Shown here piece after piece: positions 1 through 7,551 of a stretch of 53,989 bases of DNA. Numbering within the stretch: the first letter of the stretch is position 1; each line of letters begins with the position of its first letter. Source of the DNA: Desulfobacterales bacterium (GTDB lineage: Bacteria; Desulfobacterota; Desulfobacteria; Desulfobacterales; UBA2156); the NCBI GenBank assembly GCA_011049715.1, contig DRHF01000460.1, positions 1 through 53,989 of the forward strand. The letters are read 5' to 3'. Made by a program: the position numbers and the translations under genes. The notes beneath the pieces were generated by a model. It worked only from the letters and a program-made list of their open reading frames with translations, was not told the origin of the DNA and did not search any database.

Positions 1-79
1 CCGGCGGGAGCACATTCAAGCGCTGTTCTATCATTCTCATCTTCGGAAGCTTTAAATCATCCATTCGAGTGACGCGCAT
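1..79 (-). CDS. LarA-like (DUF2088, nickel-pincer racemase family) protein, N-terminal fragment cut by window edge
   Basis: Only the first 26 codons are inside the window, starting at the ATG at 79-77 and running off the left edge. The start MRVTRMDDLKLPKMR is the same as that of the fragment at 5320-5556. There the sequence continues into a KVAVAVGSRGIA segment, which resembles the N-terminal phosphate/nucleotide-type loop of LarA-family (DUF2088) isomerases. The ribosome site is the GAGGAG block just upstream. Whether the gene is intact cannot be seen. Family assignment rests on the longer second copy and on recognition of that motif. Confidence 0.55.
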   Translation of the reverse strand, partial: MRVTRMDDLKLPKMRMIEQRLNVLPP

Positions 80-243
80 CGTGTATTCTCCTCTTGATTA
101 TCTCAACTTGAAACCACTGAAAATGCTCGGCTTTGTTTGATGCCTGAAAAGGAGAGATTTCTCACCTTGCGCCTTTCAAACACAACTGCGATCTGAGGTC
201 AAGCCTTTGATATTTTCCTTTATCATCGCAAAATATAGTTGAC
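1..243. repeat. Direct repeat copy A: 5' end and upstream region of a LarA-like gene
   Basis: This stretch aligns without gaps to 5478-5720 with an offset of 5477 bases. By eye the first ~110 bases, which hold the start of the coding region and its ribosome site, are identical. Roughly ten substitutions are scattered through the upstream part. Similarity ends at about 241-243, where copy A runs into a truncated transposase. The repeat continues beyond the left edge of the window, so its full length is unknown. Confidence 0.9.
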
Positions 244-1139
244 CTGATGGCTGCTATGGCTGCGGAACTGGTATCTGTTGTGGGTAAAAGGTGTATCATC
301 GTATTGGATGCCTATTTCGCCGTGGGACCTGTGTTTTTAATTTTAAAGCAGATTCTGGATGACAGTGGCAATCATTTACTTCATATCGTCACACGGGCCA
401 AAAGCAACGTTGTTGGCTACCAGGACCCGCCGGCTAAAACCGGCCGTCCCGGTAGGCCGCGAAAATATGGTCTTAAGCTGAACCTTATGGATTTGTTTGA
501 GACCATGGCCGAGAGTTTTGAACAAACGACGATTGAAATTTACGGCCAGCATGAAGAGGTCTCATTTCTATGCCTGGATCTGATCTGGGGAAGCCAATTA
601 AAGAAAAGATCCGTTTTGTTCTTGTTCGTGACGGCTCAGAGTGCTTCATATTAATGTGCTCTGTTTTGACCTTGTCGGCTCCCGATATCATACGGGCTTA
701 CAGCTACAGGTTTAAGATCGAAGTCAGCTTCAAGGTGTTAAAACACATGATCGGCGTGTTTTTCTATCGCTTTTGGACCAGTGCCTGGCCGCGCATTGGC
801 AAGCGAAATGTGAGTGATCTATCTGCAGCCGGTGATCCGCATTCTCGCAGATTAATCAGGCAGACAACAAACGCCATTGAAGCTTTTGTAAATTTTGGCT
901 GCATTGCCACCGGCATTCTTCAAATCGTTTCTCTGAATTTCCATGAAACGATTTAGGAGAAGTACCTCGGATGGCTCCGAACGGTGACCTCAACGGTTCC
1001 CTCAGAGGAAGTTGTCAAGTCAGTCATCCAGGAGGAGTACTACCATAATTTTCGCTTTTTCAGCAATAGCGCGATTTATCGAATAATTATGTCAAAGAGC
1101 AAAAAGCGCACGGTTGATGCAATGCTCTTAGCCGCATGA
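244..1139 (+). pseudogene. IS4-type DDE transposase remnant (5'-truncated, frameshifted, nonsense codon)
   Basis: The remnant begins abruptly where repeat copy A ends, so the N-terminal part of the transposase is missing. The first readable block runs from about 247 to 590. Near 587-590 the frame shifts, as if one G was lost from a G run, and the protein resumes as GKPIKEKIRFVLVRDG. It then carries a perfect Y-(2)-R-(3)-E-(6)-K signature (YSYRFKIEVSFKVLK), the C-terminal catalytic signature of IS4-family DDE transposases. A TAG at 954-956 interrupts the frame, but coherent coding continues to the TGA at 1137-1139 (ending TVDAMLLAA), so the original gene reached that far. No terminal inverted repeat was recognised. 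It is not expected to be active. Confidence 0.8.
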
Positions 1140-1596
1140 CGGCACAAAACTTTGGACTGTTAAGTGAATAAAATAGATGTAATAAATATCCCTCTTCTTT
1201 TCATGACGAGCCTCCTTGATTTGTAGGTTTCTAAGAGATCGGTAATCTTTATGCTGGGATCAAACTGTAAGCCCGAAAAGTGGGACTTTTAGCCAGTAAA
1301 AAGGGTAAATTCGTGCGATAGGATTCACCCTTTTGAGTTGGGATACAAAGCATACATTATTGAAAATAATTACGACGATATTTGAAAATCATCAAGATCG
1401 CAAATACAAATTGACTTCACGCAACTAAATGATATATGGAGTTAAAATTCTCTTTTACATTTCTTTCTCCTCCTGACCTGAAGCGCGTTTCATTTTCAGA
1501 ATTGAGCTGAGTATGACATCTCATTTTGCATTACATTCTAAGCGGTTTGTTCCTGAACCTTCTCTTTATTAAACCCTTAATATTAAAGGTGGAATA
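1140..1596. other. Non-coding stretch with two small hairpins
   Basis: No convincing gene is present. Two neighbouring hairpins can be read. One is a short AAAAGT-GGG-ACTTTT at about 1276-1290. The other, at about 1298-1334, is a 12-bp stem with one mismatch (AAAAGGGTAAAT pairing with ATTCACCCTTTT). The second is flanked by A and T runs and could act as a bidirectional terminator. The rest is AT-rich decayed sequence between a dead transposase and a dead cyclase start. Confidence 0.5.
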
Positions 1597-1713
1597 ATGA
1601 CCGAACAGCGAGCCAAACGGAAACTCAGCGCCATCCTCAGTGCGGATGTCAAAGGTGAAACTGTTTTATATCCGCTAGGCAATGAATTTGGGGCAGTGAA
1701 TGATAACGACTGA
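1597..1713 (+). pseudogene. Class III adenylate/guanylate cyclase, N-terminal remnant
   Basis: After a good ribosome site (AAAGGTGGA, 5 bases before the ATG) the first 20 codons read MTEQRAKRKLSAILSADVKG. This is very close to the usual opening of the bacterial adenylate cyclases that carry a class III catalytic domain followed by TPR or TolB-like repeats (…RKLTAILSADVKGYSRLM). Immediately after VKG the similarity stops and the frame closes after 38 codons at 1711-1713. The catalytic domain is therefore missing, and the remnant marks another deletion junction at about 1657 inside the island. Confidence 0.6.
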
Positions 1714-1738
1714 ATTTTCAGGTAGGGAAACCCCATTG

Positions 1739-2122
1739 ATGGATCGTCGCCGTGTTCTTCAACTGTTTATCGGTCTGGCCGCTCTGCACTCTATTACCCT
1801 GGGTATTCTGAATTGGCTATTCACCGTTAACTGGATCGGAATAATGGGGATTCCTTTTTCAGGCTTTGCTTTTTGGCCACGGCAAAGTGGTGCTTTTCTT
1901 ATCAGCCTGGGGATGGCGTATGGACTGGGTGCGGTTTCCCTTCGATACATCCAAGCCTCAACCCTGGTGATGATTTTCTCCAAATCCGTCGCTGTTCTGT
2001 TTTTATTCTCCGAGTTCTTCCTCCGGAGCGCACCATTGGCTATTCTGTTTGCGGGATTGGGTGATCTAGGTATGCTTATAGTCGTTACCGCCCTGGCGTG
2101 GTCTGTATTCCTGTCGAAATAA
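1739..2122 (+). CDS. Small integral membrane protein, unknown function
   Basis: From the ATG at 1739 the protein has 127 residues. An ATG at 1700 would add 13 polar residues; 1739 is preferred because the protein then begins MDRRRVLQLF directly before a hydrophobic stretch, and AGGGAAA lies just upstream. About four hydrophobic segments are visible (around residues 8-28, 40-60, 68-90 and 95-123), with few charged residues between them. No conserved domain is recognised. Its 3' end overlaps, on the opposite strand, the broken end of the protease remnant, so the gene sits at a rearrangement junction. It may itself be truncated or displaced. It looks like a real open frame of reasonable composition, but function is unknown. 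Confidence 0.5.
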   Translation: MDRRRVLQLFIGLAALHSITLGILNWLFTVNWIGIMGIPFSGFAFWPRQSGAFLISLGMAYGLGAVSLRYIQASTLVMIFSKSVAVLFLFSEFFLRSAPLAILFAGLGDLGMLIVVTALAWSVFLSK

Positions 2123-2581
2123 TTGACTGGTCTATACCAAAAGGATAACCAGCAATATAAATAGATGATCCTTCCATAACATCGTTATAGCCACCTAGTT
2201 TCAAAGGCCTTAAAGATGGCTCCTCTATTTCTAGAATTGCATAATCCATAGCTACTGATATTGGGAAGTTGTTATTCGTGCAAGAATGATGAGCCTTGGC
2301 TGGATAATCGCTACCAATTGATAGTTCAACTGATATAGAGTTAGACTGCGTTAGAAATGTTTGATCGCCTGGCGCCGATTTTGCAGATTCAACAACATGA
2401 AAACAGTAGCGATCAACCCTTCTTCGGAAACAACAAACCCCCTTCCTGAGGGCTTTCCATCCACCTTTATGCGTACTACTGATTCTCTGATCTTTGATAT
2501 TCTATCTACCATAGAGACAATTTGCCCTAACGTTTTGGATAAGCTGCGATTTGTCAATGGGAAATTGACAGCTTGATCCAT
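2085..2581 (-). pseudogene. Trypsin-like (S1C/DegP-type) serine protease, frameshifted and truncated
   Basis: Reading from 2581 downward, the start is followed by SVVRIKVDGKPSGRGFVVSEEGLIAT, the usual opening of a trypsin-like fold. The frame then breaks at about 2396-2404. If one T is restored to the TTTT run, the protein continues as VFHVVESAKSAPGDQTFL, then MDYAILEIEEPSLRPLKLGG and SIYIAGYPFGIDQSIISTG. This supplies the catalytic His (HVV) and Asp (DYAIL). The sequence departs from the family at about 2109, before the GNSGGP serine motif, and closes at 2085. The protein is therefore dead on two counts. The start lies only 3 bases after the epimerase stop, so the two genes were once an operon. 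The frameshift alone could be a sequencing error; the missing serine half could not. Confidence 0.75.
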
Positions 2582-2584
2582 TTG

Positions 2585-3700
2585 TTAGACCCTGCCGTAG
2601 GAAGAAGAATTCAGGTCGTCGTAATATGAATACCTTCCTTCATTTCTGAGCACATTGCGTTCCTCCCAGATTTCCGGATGAGCTATTTTGTTTTGGATAA
2701 TCATTGGGAGTCTGTCGAGAATTCCCTTATCAGAGGTGCAATCCCAGTCTAGGGTAGTTTGCGTTCTTGTCGTATCCACTTCCCATGGTCTATCAACGTA
2801 AGCCAGCATCCACGGCCGCTCATAGGGCATATGGCCAGTCAACTTGCCGTGAGCGCACTTGGCGTAGAGGCCGATCTTTGCCACCGTTGGGTGAACATAG
2901 ATGGGCTTAGGTATTGGAGAATTTGTCGCTACATGCCGGACAATCGGGAAAAGCTGATTATGAGAAACTGATCCGTTCTGAGAGGCCAAAAATATTTCAA
3001 ATTCCCCAAGTTCCTTGTCCTTGCTAATAACTTTGCGAACAAGAGATACCAAGTCTGAACGATGAATATATGGAATGCCTGACTGTCCACGTCCAGGCAC
3101 TACTCGACCTAGGGGCCCGCGGCTTGTCCAATAACGAATGAGGCTATGCAGGGGCGGGAGTTCACACCAGTCAGAGAAAACACCTCCAATCCTAAGAATA
3201 ACAGATGGTACACTACACCTCGCTTTACGGAGTAATTCCTCCCCTAGTCTTTTTGGGGTCGCGTAAGGAATCAGGTCGCAGGCAGGTGATTCAGTTGTGA
3301 GGGAGGTACCTGGCGCGGGAGGTTCCATAGCTGCAATGCTGCTCGCAAAGATTATTCGACTCGCTCCCAATTCAGACGCAATTGATATCAATTTCGCTGT
3401 TCCGTCAATGTTTGTACTCTGGTATTCTGGGTGCCAATCGCGACCGAAATGACAGAAAGCGGCGAAGTGAATAACAACGCTGATTAGGCCAAACCTTTCC
3501 TTAGTAGCTGTGAAAGTATCCCGAAGACTTGACTCATCAGAGATATCCTGAACCGCCCAAATGGCTGAAGAAGCTGATTCGCGGAGAACGCGAGAAGGCT
3601 CTCTTCGATCAATTGCGACGACGTGGTAGTCTTTGACTAAATCGACGCAAATAGCCGAAGCAATGAAGCCAGACGCACCGGTGATTATCACTACTTTCAT
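2585..3700 (-). CDS. NAD(P)-dependent epimerase/dehydratase (extended SDR)
   Basis: The 371-residue protein opens with a Rossmann nucleotide loop (VVIITGASGFIAS, GxxGxxA type) and an acidic residue after the second strand (VVAIDRREPSR), which favours NAD(H) binding. A serine-rich strand (RIIFASSIAAME) precedes the catalytic YxxxK (YATPKRLGEE, about residues 148-157). Such enzymes act on nucleotide sugars or related hydroxy compounds; the substrate cannot be told. The C-terminal ~60 residues (PYERPWMLAYVDRPWEVDTTRT…) are typical of sugar-epimerase-like tails. It is followed after 3 bases by the broken protease. A promoter candidate lies about 150 bases upstream. It is the most intact gene in the island. 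Confidence 0.8.
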   Translation of the reverse strand: MKVVIITGASGFIASAICVDLVKDYHVVAIDRREPSRVLRESASSAIWAVQDISDESSLRDTFTATKERFGLISVVIHFAAFCHFGRDWHPEYQSTNIDGTAKLISIASELGASRIIFASSIAAMEPPAPGTSLTTESPACDLIPYATPKRLGEELLRKARCSVPSVILRIGGVFSDWCELPPLHSLIRYWTSRGPLGRVVPGRGQSGIPYIHRSDLVSLVRKVISKDKELGEFEIFLASQNGSVSHNQLFPIVRHVATNSPIPKPIYVHPTVAKIGLYAKCAHGKLTGHMPYERPWMLAYVDRPWEVDTTRTQTTLDWDCTSDKGILDRLPMIIQNKIAHPEIWEERNVLRNEGRYSYYDDLNSSSYGRV

Positions 3701-4204
3701 AACAATTCAGTAAGAGAGTCCCCTCCGAATATTGCTGGTCTAACGAATAAAGAATTGATGTTTTGCGAAGCCAAAACATAATTCCGGTTGAACTAAGCCG
3801 TTCGTTTCACTTGAGAATGAAATGAGATTAAGAGGAATATATATTTTATTGAGAATAATAGAATTTTTTGCGTGATGTCAATAGTTGATTGTCTTTATTT
3901 TCAGTGTGTTACATTGTGGTATATAATTTCTTTAATTATGGAGAGCGTCAATTAAAAGAACTAGATGGATTTTTAATTTTTTTTATGAATAAGATAAAAA
4001 GAAGTAGACGTGGAGAAGTAAATAATCACCACATAATTAAACCGGCTACATAATATGAGAATACCTCAGATCTTAAGAAACCTGTGATATCCTCTAAATT
4101 CAGATAAATTCAGACCAAAATTTGACGGATTTATAGCCTGATATTTCTATCCATCAAAACTCAAAACCATTTTATACCGATTGCAGATATTATCTAACTG
4201 CAGA
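3701..4204. other. AT-rich intergenic region
   Basis: About 500 bases with no convincing gene. It is noticeably richer in A and T than the core genes to the right. Apart from the promoter candidate at 3853-3881 nothing is recognised. It probably represents eroded sequence of the island. Confidence 0.5.
3853..3881 (-). promoter_or_regulatory. Sigma70-like promoter candidate for the epimerase gene
   Basis: On the minus strand a perfect TTGACA (3881-3876) is followed after 17 bases by TTATTC (3858-3853), or after 15 bases by TATTAT (3860-3855). It lies about 150 bases upstream of the epimerase start at 3700 in very AT-rich sequence, so chance matches are likely and confidence is moderate. Confidence 0.4.
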
Positions 4205-4441
4205 TCATTTCACAACCCTCAACTTATGAGTCTCCCGGAGCTTCCTCCATAATTCCTTCATAGTAACAGTTGAATCATCCACTCTGCTTAAATCTTCATC
4301 TTTTGATAATTCCATACAGGATTTCATCAATTCTTCGCTTACAGCCCATTCATCGAGCTTGTTTTTGATATAGAGACCCAGGGTCAATTGGAGAATCTGG
4401 AGTTTAGAGGTGTCCTTTTTTGTTTCCCGCAATGAAGTCAA
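4205..4441 (-). CDS. Hypothetical 78-residue protein, doubtful
   Basis: The frame opens immediately after a TGA and has only a TTG at 4441 as start, without a ribosome site. The first ATG is well inside. The protein is helical and charged, ending ELWRKLRETHKLRVVK. No domain is recognised. The composition is protein-like, with an even spread of residues, so it may be the tail of a formerly longer gene whose beginning was lost. It lies 38 bases downstream of the nuclease-fold gene on the same strand and could be co-transcribed with it. Confidence 0.35.
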   Translation of the reverse strand: MTSLRETKKDTSKLQILQLTLGLYIKNKLDEWAVSEELMKSCMELSKDEDLSRVDDSTVTMKELWRKLRETHKLRVVK

Positions 4442-4479
4442 TCAAGAATTCAACAGCTTATTTTTCGGTTTAAAGCATC

Positions 4480-5319
4480 CTACATTAATTCAATACGAGA
4501 AAAGTAGCCGATATGATCGGATGTATTCCAATACTTTTTGTTCAACAGACCGACATCTATCACACGGAAAAATTTGGGGTCATAAAAAATGTAATCAATT
4601 CTCCGATTAGCATATTTTGGATCATTTGGAGATAGGTAAGTCCCGTTGGCTTTAATGAAATCCGAATTCTTGTTTTTTACAGCCTCACAGCTGTCTTTCA
4701 ACTTGCCTTTGATAGGTTTAAATCTGGGATCATCAGACAGCATATTTAAATCTCCCAGAAGAATAAGAGGATTCTTACTTTTTGATATCTTTTTCATAAT
4801 ATATTTGGGCTGTTTTTTTAAAGCATTTCCTTGGTGCCGAAAATGAGCATTGAAAAAAGCTATCTTTTTCCCCTTAATATCTATTGTGGATTCAATGAGA
4901 GTTCTCGCGCGCCATGGCATATATCCGCCCGAGTAAACAGTATAATTTTTTGATTCGATAATATTGTATTTAGACAAGATAGCCACGCCCCACCAGCTTG
5001 TATATTTATTACTTCCGTGACGCTTATAGACGTAGTTCATGTTCAGTGCTTTGGCCAATTTCTTGGCCTGTTTTTTTCCTTGAACTTCCTGTAAACCTAA
5101 CACGTCTGGGTCAACAAATTTTATAGCTTTAGCAATTGAATCCAATATTTTTGGTGATTTTTTAAGTTTATTTGGGGGAGTTCCAAGTTTTACCACTCCC
5201 ACTCCAACCCGTATGTTGAAAGTCATGACTGAAAAAGTATCTTTTGAGCTGGCCTCACTATTCCCCATTAACGCCAAAACTGCTAACCCCGCCATCAAAA
5301 TGATAATAAACTTTTTCAT
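4480..5319 (-). CDS. Secreted endonuclease/exonuclease/phosphatase (EEP) family protein
   Basis: The start is the ATG at 5319, preceded by AAGAGGCC. The first 25 residues (MKKFIIILMAGLAVLALMGNSEASS) form a Sec signal peptide with a likely cleavage after SEA. The mature part carries the full EEP set: FNIR near the start, LGLQEVQ (metal-binding Glu), FNAHFRHQG, ILLGDLNMLSDDP (GDxN), RRIDYIFYD and SDHIGYF at the end (catalytic His). Members cleave phosphodiesters in nucleic acids, phosphoinositides or sphingomyelin; which one applies here is not visible. The length (279 residues) is normal for a stand-alone EEP domain. The frame continues without a stop upstream into a LarA-like fragment, so a 358-residue fusion could be made, but that would bury the signal peptide. 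Independent translation from 5319 is favoured. Confidence 0.85.
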   Translation of the reverse strand: MKKFIIILMAGLAVLALMGNSEASSKDTFSVMTFNIRVGVGVVKLGTPPNKLKKSPKILDSIAKAIKFVDPDVLGLQEVQGKKQAKKLAKALNMNYVYKRHGSNKYTSWWGVAILSKYNIIESKNYTVYSGGYMPWRARTLIESTIDIKGKKIAFFNAHFRHQGNALKKQPKYIMKKISKSKNPLILLGDLNMLSDDPRFKPIKGKLKDSCEAVKNKNSDFIKANGTYLSPNDPKYANRRIDYIFYDPKFFRVIDVGLLNKKYWNTSDHIGYFSRIELM

Positions 5320-5556
5320 TTTGGCCTCTTTTAGCTTTTGAATGATTAATCGGACAACTGTACAAAGATCCGCAATGCCGCGACTTCCAACTGCAACTGC
5401 CACTTTCAATCCCGAAGAAAGAACAAGGCTATTGATCAACCGATTCCATTCCCTGTCAATTTCTTCCGGCACATTCACCGGCGGGAGCACATTCAAGCGC
5501 TGTTCTATCATTCTCATCTTCGGAAGCTTTAAATCATCCATTCGAGTGACGCGCAT
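5320..5556 (-). pseudogene. LarA-like N-terminal fragment (79 codons), fused in frame to the EEP gene
   Basis: The ATG at 5556 has a strong GAGGAG ribosome site and opens MRVTRMDDLKLPKMR, identical to the fragment at the left window edge. Around residues 50-64 it reads LKVAVAVGSRGIADL, resembling the N-terminal domain of LarA-type (DUF2088) nickel-pincer racemases/epimerases, which are normally over 400 residues. Similarity to that family ends after KLKEA, exactly where the ribosome site of the secreted EEP protein begins. The piece is thus a truncated gene start whose control region now lies upstream of a different gene. Confidence 0.6.
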
Positions 5557-5720
5557 CGTGTATTCTCCTCTTGATTATCTCAACTTGAAACCGTTGAAAA
5601 TGTTCGGCTTTGTTCGATGCCTGAAAATGAGAGATTTCTCACCTTGTGCCTTTCAAACACAACTGCGATCTGAGGTCAAGCCTTTGATATTTTTCTTTTT
5701 TCATCACAAAACATAGTTGA
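5478..5720. repeat. Direct repeat copy B of the LarA-like 5' region
   Basis: This copy matches 1-243 and covers the first ~26 codons, the ribosome site and about 160 bases upstream of the LarA-like start. The two copies are in the same orientation and bracket about 5.2 kb of remnants. The left-hand match is limited by the window edge. After about 5720 the two copies diverge completely. Confidence 0.9.
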
Positions 5721-5853
5721 GTTGACTTATCTTCGCCTTTTACTTATTGTCCCTTAAAAACCAATTTGTACCTGAAACCTTGACAGACCCAAGGCCTTGT
5801 TCAATCGGGACGACAACATATTCACAGGCAGTTGGAATACAGCATAAACATTT

Positions 5854-6040
5854 ATGAACTCGTAAAAAGTCATTTGCGAACGACTTTGAGCATTTTGGGA
5901 TAAAGCGTTTTGATAGGTGGTACGTTGAGAATTTCAAGCTGTTTGAGGAGGTTACGACGAGTTCTTGAAATTTAGTATCACCTATCAAAACGCCCCAAAA
6001 TGGTCATTTAGAGAGCAATATGATCTTTTTACGAGTTCAT
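5854..6040. repeat. MITE-like fold-back element with nested inverted repeats
   Basis: The ends are ATGAACTCGTAAAAAG (from 5854) and its complement CTTTTTACGAGTTCAT (to 6040). Inside lies a second pair, CGTTTTGATAGGTG and CACCTATCAAAACG (about 5908-5920 and 5982-5995). A third pair is GAATTTCAAG and CTTGAAATTT near the centre. The 187-bp unit can therefore fold back on itself nearly end to end. It encodes no transposase. The architecture is that of a non-autonomous miniature element; target-site duplications are not obvious. It ends 28 bases before the MaoC gene start and could affect its transcription. Confidence 0.75.
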
Positions 6041-6068
6041 CAACATTATTTAAAGGAGATATTTTAAA

Positions 6069-6467
6069 ATGAAAAAAAATCTTAAAATTGACGACACAGC
6101 GTCAATTACAAAAATCATTACCCAGGAACACGTTGAACAGTTTGCGGAAATTTCAAATGACAGGAATCCGATTCATTTGGATGATGCATTTGCCAAAACA
6201 ACAATATTCGGCCGTCGAGTGGCCCACGGTATGTTGGTTGCAGGGTTATTTTCCGGCCTGTTGGGCCAAACATTACCCGGCGAGGGAACGATTTATCTCG
6301 GACAGACGCTCAAATTTGTCAAGCCGGTTTTTATCGGGGATGAAGTCACTGCATCGGTTGAAATCACAAACATCCGTGAAGATAAGCCGATAATCACCCT
6401 AAAAACCGTGTGCGCCAATCATGACGGAGAGGTGGTTATCGATGGAGAGGCGGTTGTGAGGGTCTAA
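6069..6467 (+). CDS. MaoC-like (R)-specific enoyl-CoA hydratase
   Basis: The 132-residue protein is a single hot-dog fold of the MaoC/PhaJ family, which adds water to trans-2-enoyl-CoA to give (R)-3-hydroxyacyl-CoA. The hydratase-2 motif is complete: DRNPIHLDDAFAKTTIFGRR, with catalytic Asp31 and His36, followed by VAHGML. Length matches stand-alone PhaJ-type enzymes. The start at 6069 has a strong AAAGGAGAT site. It precedes the DUF711 gene by 53 bases on the same strand, so the two may be co-transcribed. A fold-back element sits just upstream. Likely cytosolic, in fatty acyl or hydroxyacyl-CoA metabolism. Specific substrate unknown. Confidence 0.9.
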   Translation: MKKNLKIDDTASITKIITQEHVEQFAEISNDRNPIHLDDAFAKTTIFGRRVAHGMLVAGLFSGLLGQTLPGEGTIYLGQTLKFVKPVFIGDEVTASVEITNIREDKPIITLKTVCANHDGEVVIDGEAVVRV

Positions 6468-6520
6468 AACAGATCGAAGCAACATACTAGACTCTCTGTG
6501 ACGAAGGATTTCAAAAAAAC

Positions 6521-7537
6521 ATGCGGAAAAACAAAATCATTCGGAGCGTCTGTTATTTCTCTGACACTCTGGATATCGGTATATTAAAACAATTAGAAGG
6601 GATTACGACCCGTCTTGAGGCCAATGATTATACAATTCAGACAAAAAGAATTTGTTCCAAAGATCCGTCGATTGCGGCCATCCGTTCCGTTTTTATTGAC
6701 CCATCACTTTATTTAAGCGTTGGAACCCTTGATCGTGAAACAGCCCACAATCAATTCAACGATTTTATTCACACAGACAATGTCGCGTTCAACCTCGACT
6801 TAAGCAATGGAGTCGTTCCGGAAGACAGTGACTTTTTATTCAACATCATAAAAAGTCAGCCCGGCAAAACATTCAGCTTCACTTATACTTTTAACAATTC
6901 TCCTTCCAGCCCTTACTTCCCTTCGGCTACATATCAGAAAAATGGTTTTTCCATCGGCCTTCAGCCGACTGATCTGGCCATGGATTGCAACTCGTTGAAC
7001 GAATGGTTTCAAATAATGAAATCGATCTGGGATGAGATCTTCGAGTTGTTCTACGGCTATTCTGCCTTCCTGGGTATCGATTCTTCGATCGCACCGCTTT
7101 TCACCGGAAAAAGCAGTCTGATTCACTTTATCAGAAGGATTCAAAACTCCTTTTCAAATTCAGTAACAACAGATCTTTATATTCAAATCAGCAATTTTAT
7201 AAAGCAAAATAACCCAAAACCGATCGGGTTATGTGGGATCATGTTGCCATGTCTGGAGGATTTTGAATTGGCCACGGAATATGAAGCCGGTGACTTCTCG
7301 ATCGAAAGGAATGTATACTTATCCCTTCACTGCGGATTGGGAATCGACACCTATCCGGTTGGAGTAAATGAATCTAGTCAAAAAATTTATGAAATCCTTT
7401 GTCTACTACAAGGCCTTTCACAGCGATACCATAAACCTTTATCCGCTAGATTCGTTTCCGATGGCATTGCAAAAATTGGTGAAAAAACGGATCTTAAAAA
7501 TCCGTATTTAAAGGATGTGATTGTGAACCCGTTGTGA
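6521..7537 (+). CDS. DUF711 (UPF0210-related) family protein
   Basis: The 338-residue protein begins IRSVCYFSDTLDIGIL and ends with the block GLCGIMLPCLEDFELA…GLGIDTYPVG…LSQRYHKPLSARFV. These match the DUF711 pattern (G-F-C-G-x-M-L-P-V-x-E-D; G-L-D-x-x-P-L/V; K-P-L-T-A-R). The middle segment GYSAFLGIDSSIAPLF matches the family's G-I-D-x-S-x-A-P-F motif. DUF711 proteins have no firmly established function that I can name. There is no signal peptide. A GAAGGA site lies 12 bases before the ATG. It ends 14 bases from the convergent pheA stop, with no clear terminator between. Confidence 0.75.
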   Translation: MRKNKIIRSVCYFSDTLDIGILKQLEGITTRLEANDYTIQTKRICSKDPSIAAIRSVFIDPSLYLSVGTLDRETAHNQFNDFIHTDNVAFNLDLSNGVVPEDSDFLFNIIKSQPGKTFSFTYTFNNSPSSPYFPSATYQKNGFSIGLQPTDLAMDCNSLNEWFQIMKSIWDEIFELFYGYSAFLGIDSSIAPLFTGKSSLIHFIRRIQNSFSNSVTTDLYIQISNFIKQNNPKPIGLCGIMLPCLEDFELATEYEAGDFSIERNVYLSLHCGLGIDTYPVGVNESSQKIYEILCLLQGLSQRYHKPLSARFVSDGIAKIGEKTDLKNPYLKDVIVNPL

Positions 7538-7551
7538 TAATTATGATGCCC

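Noticed and set aside
5740..5988. 82-codon minus-strand frame
   Set aside because: Most of it lies inside the fold-back element, whose arms explain the open frame; no ribosome site.
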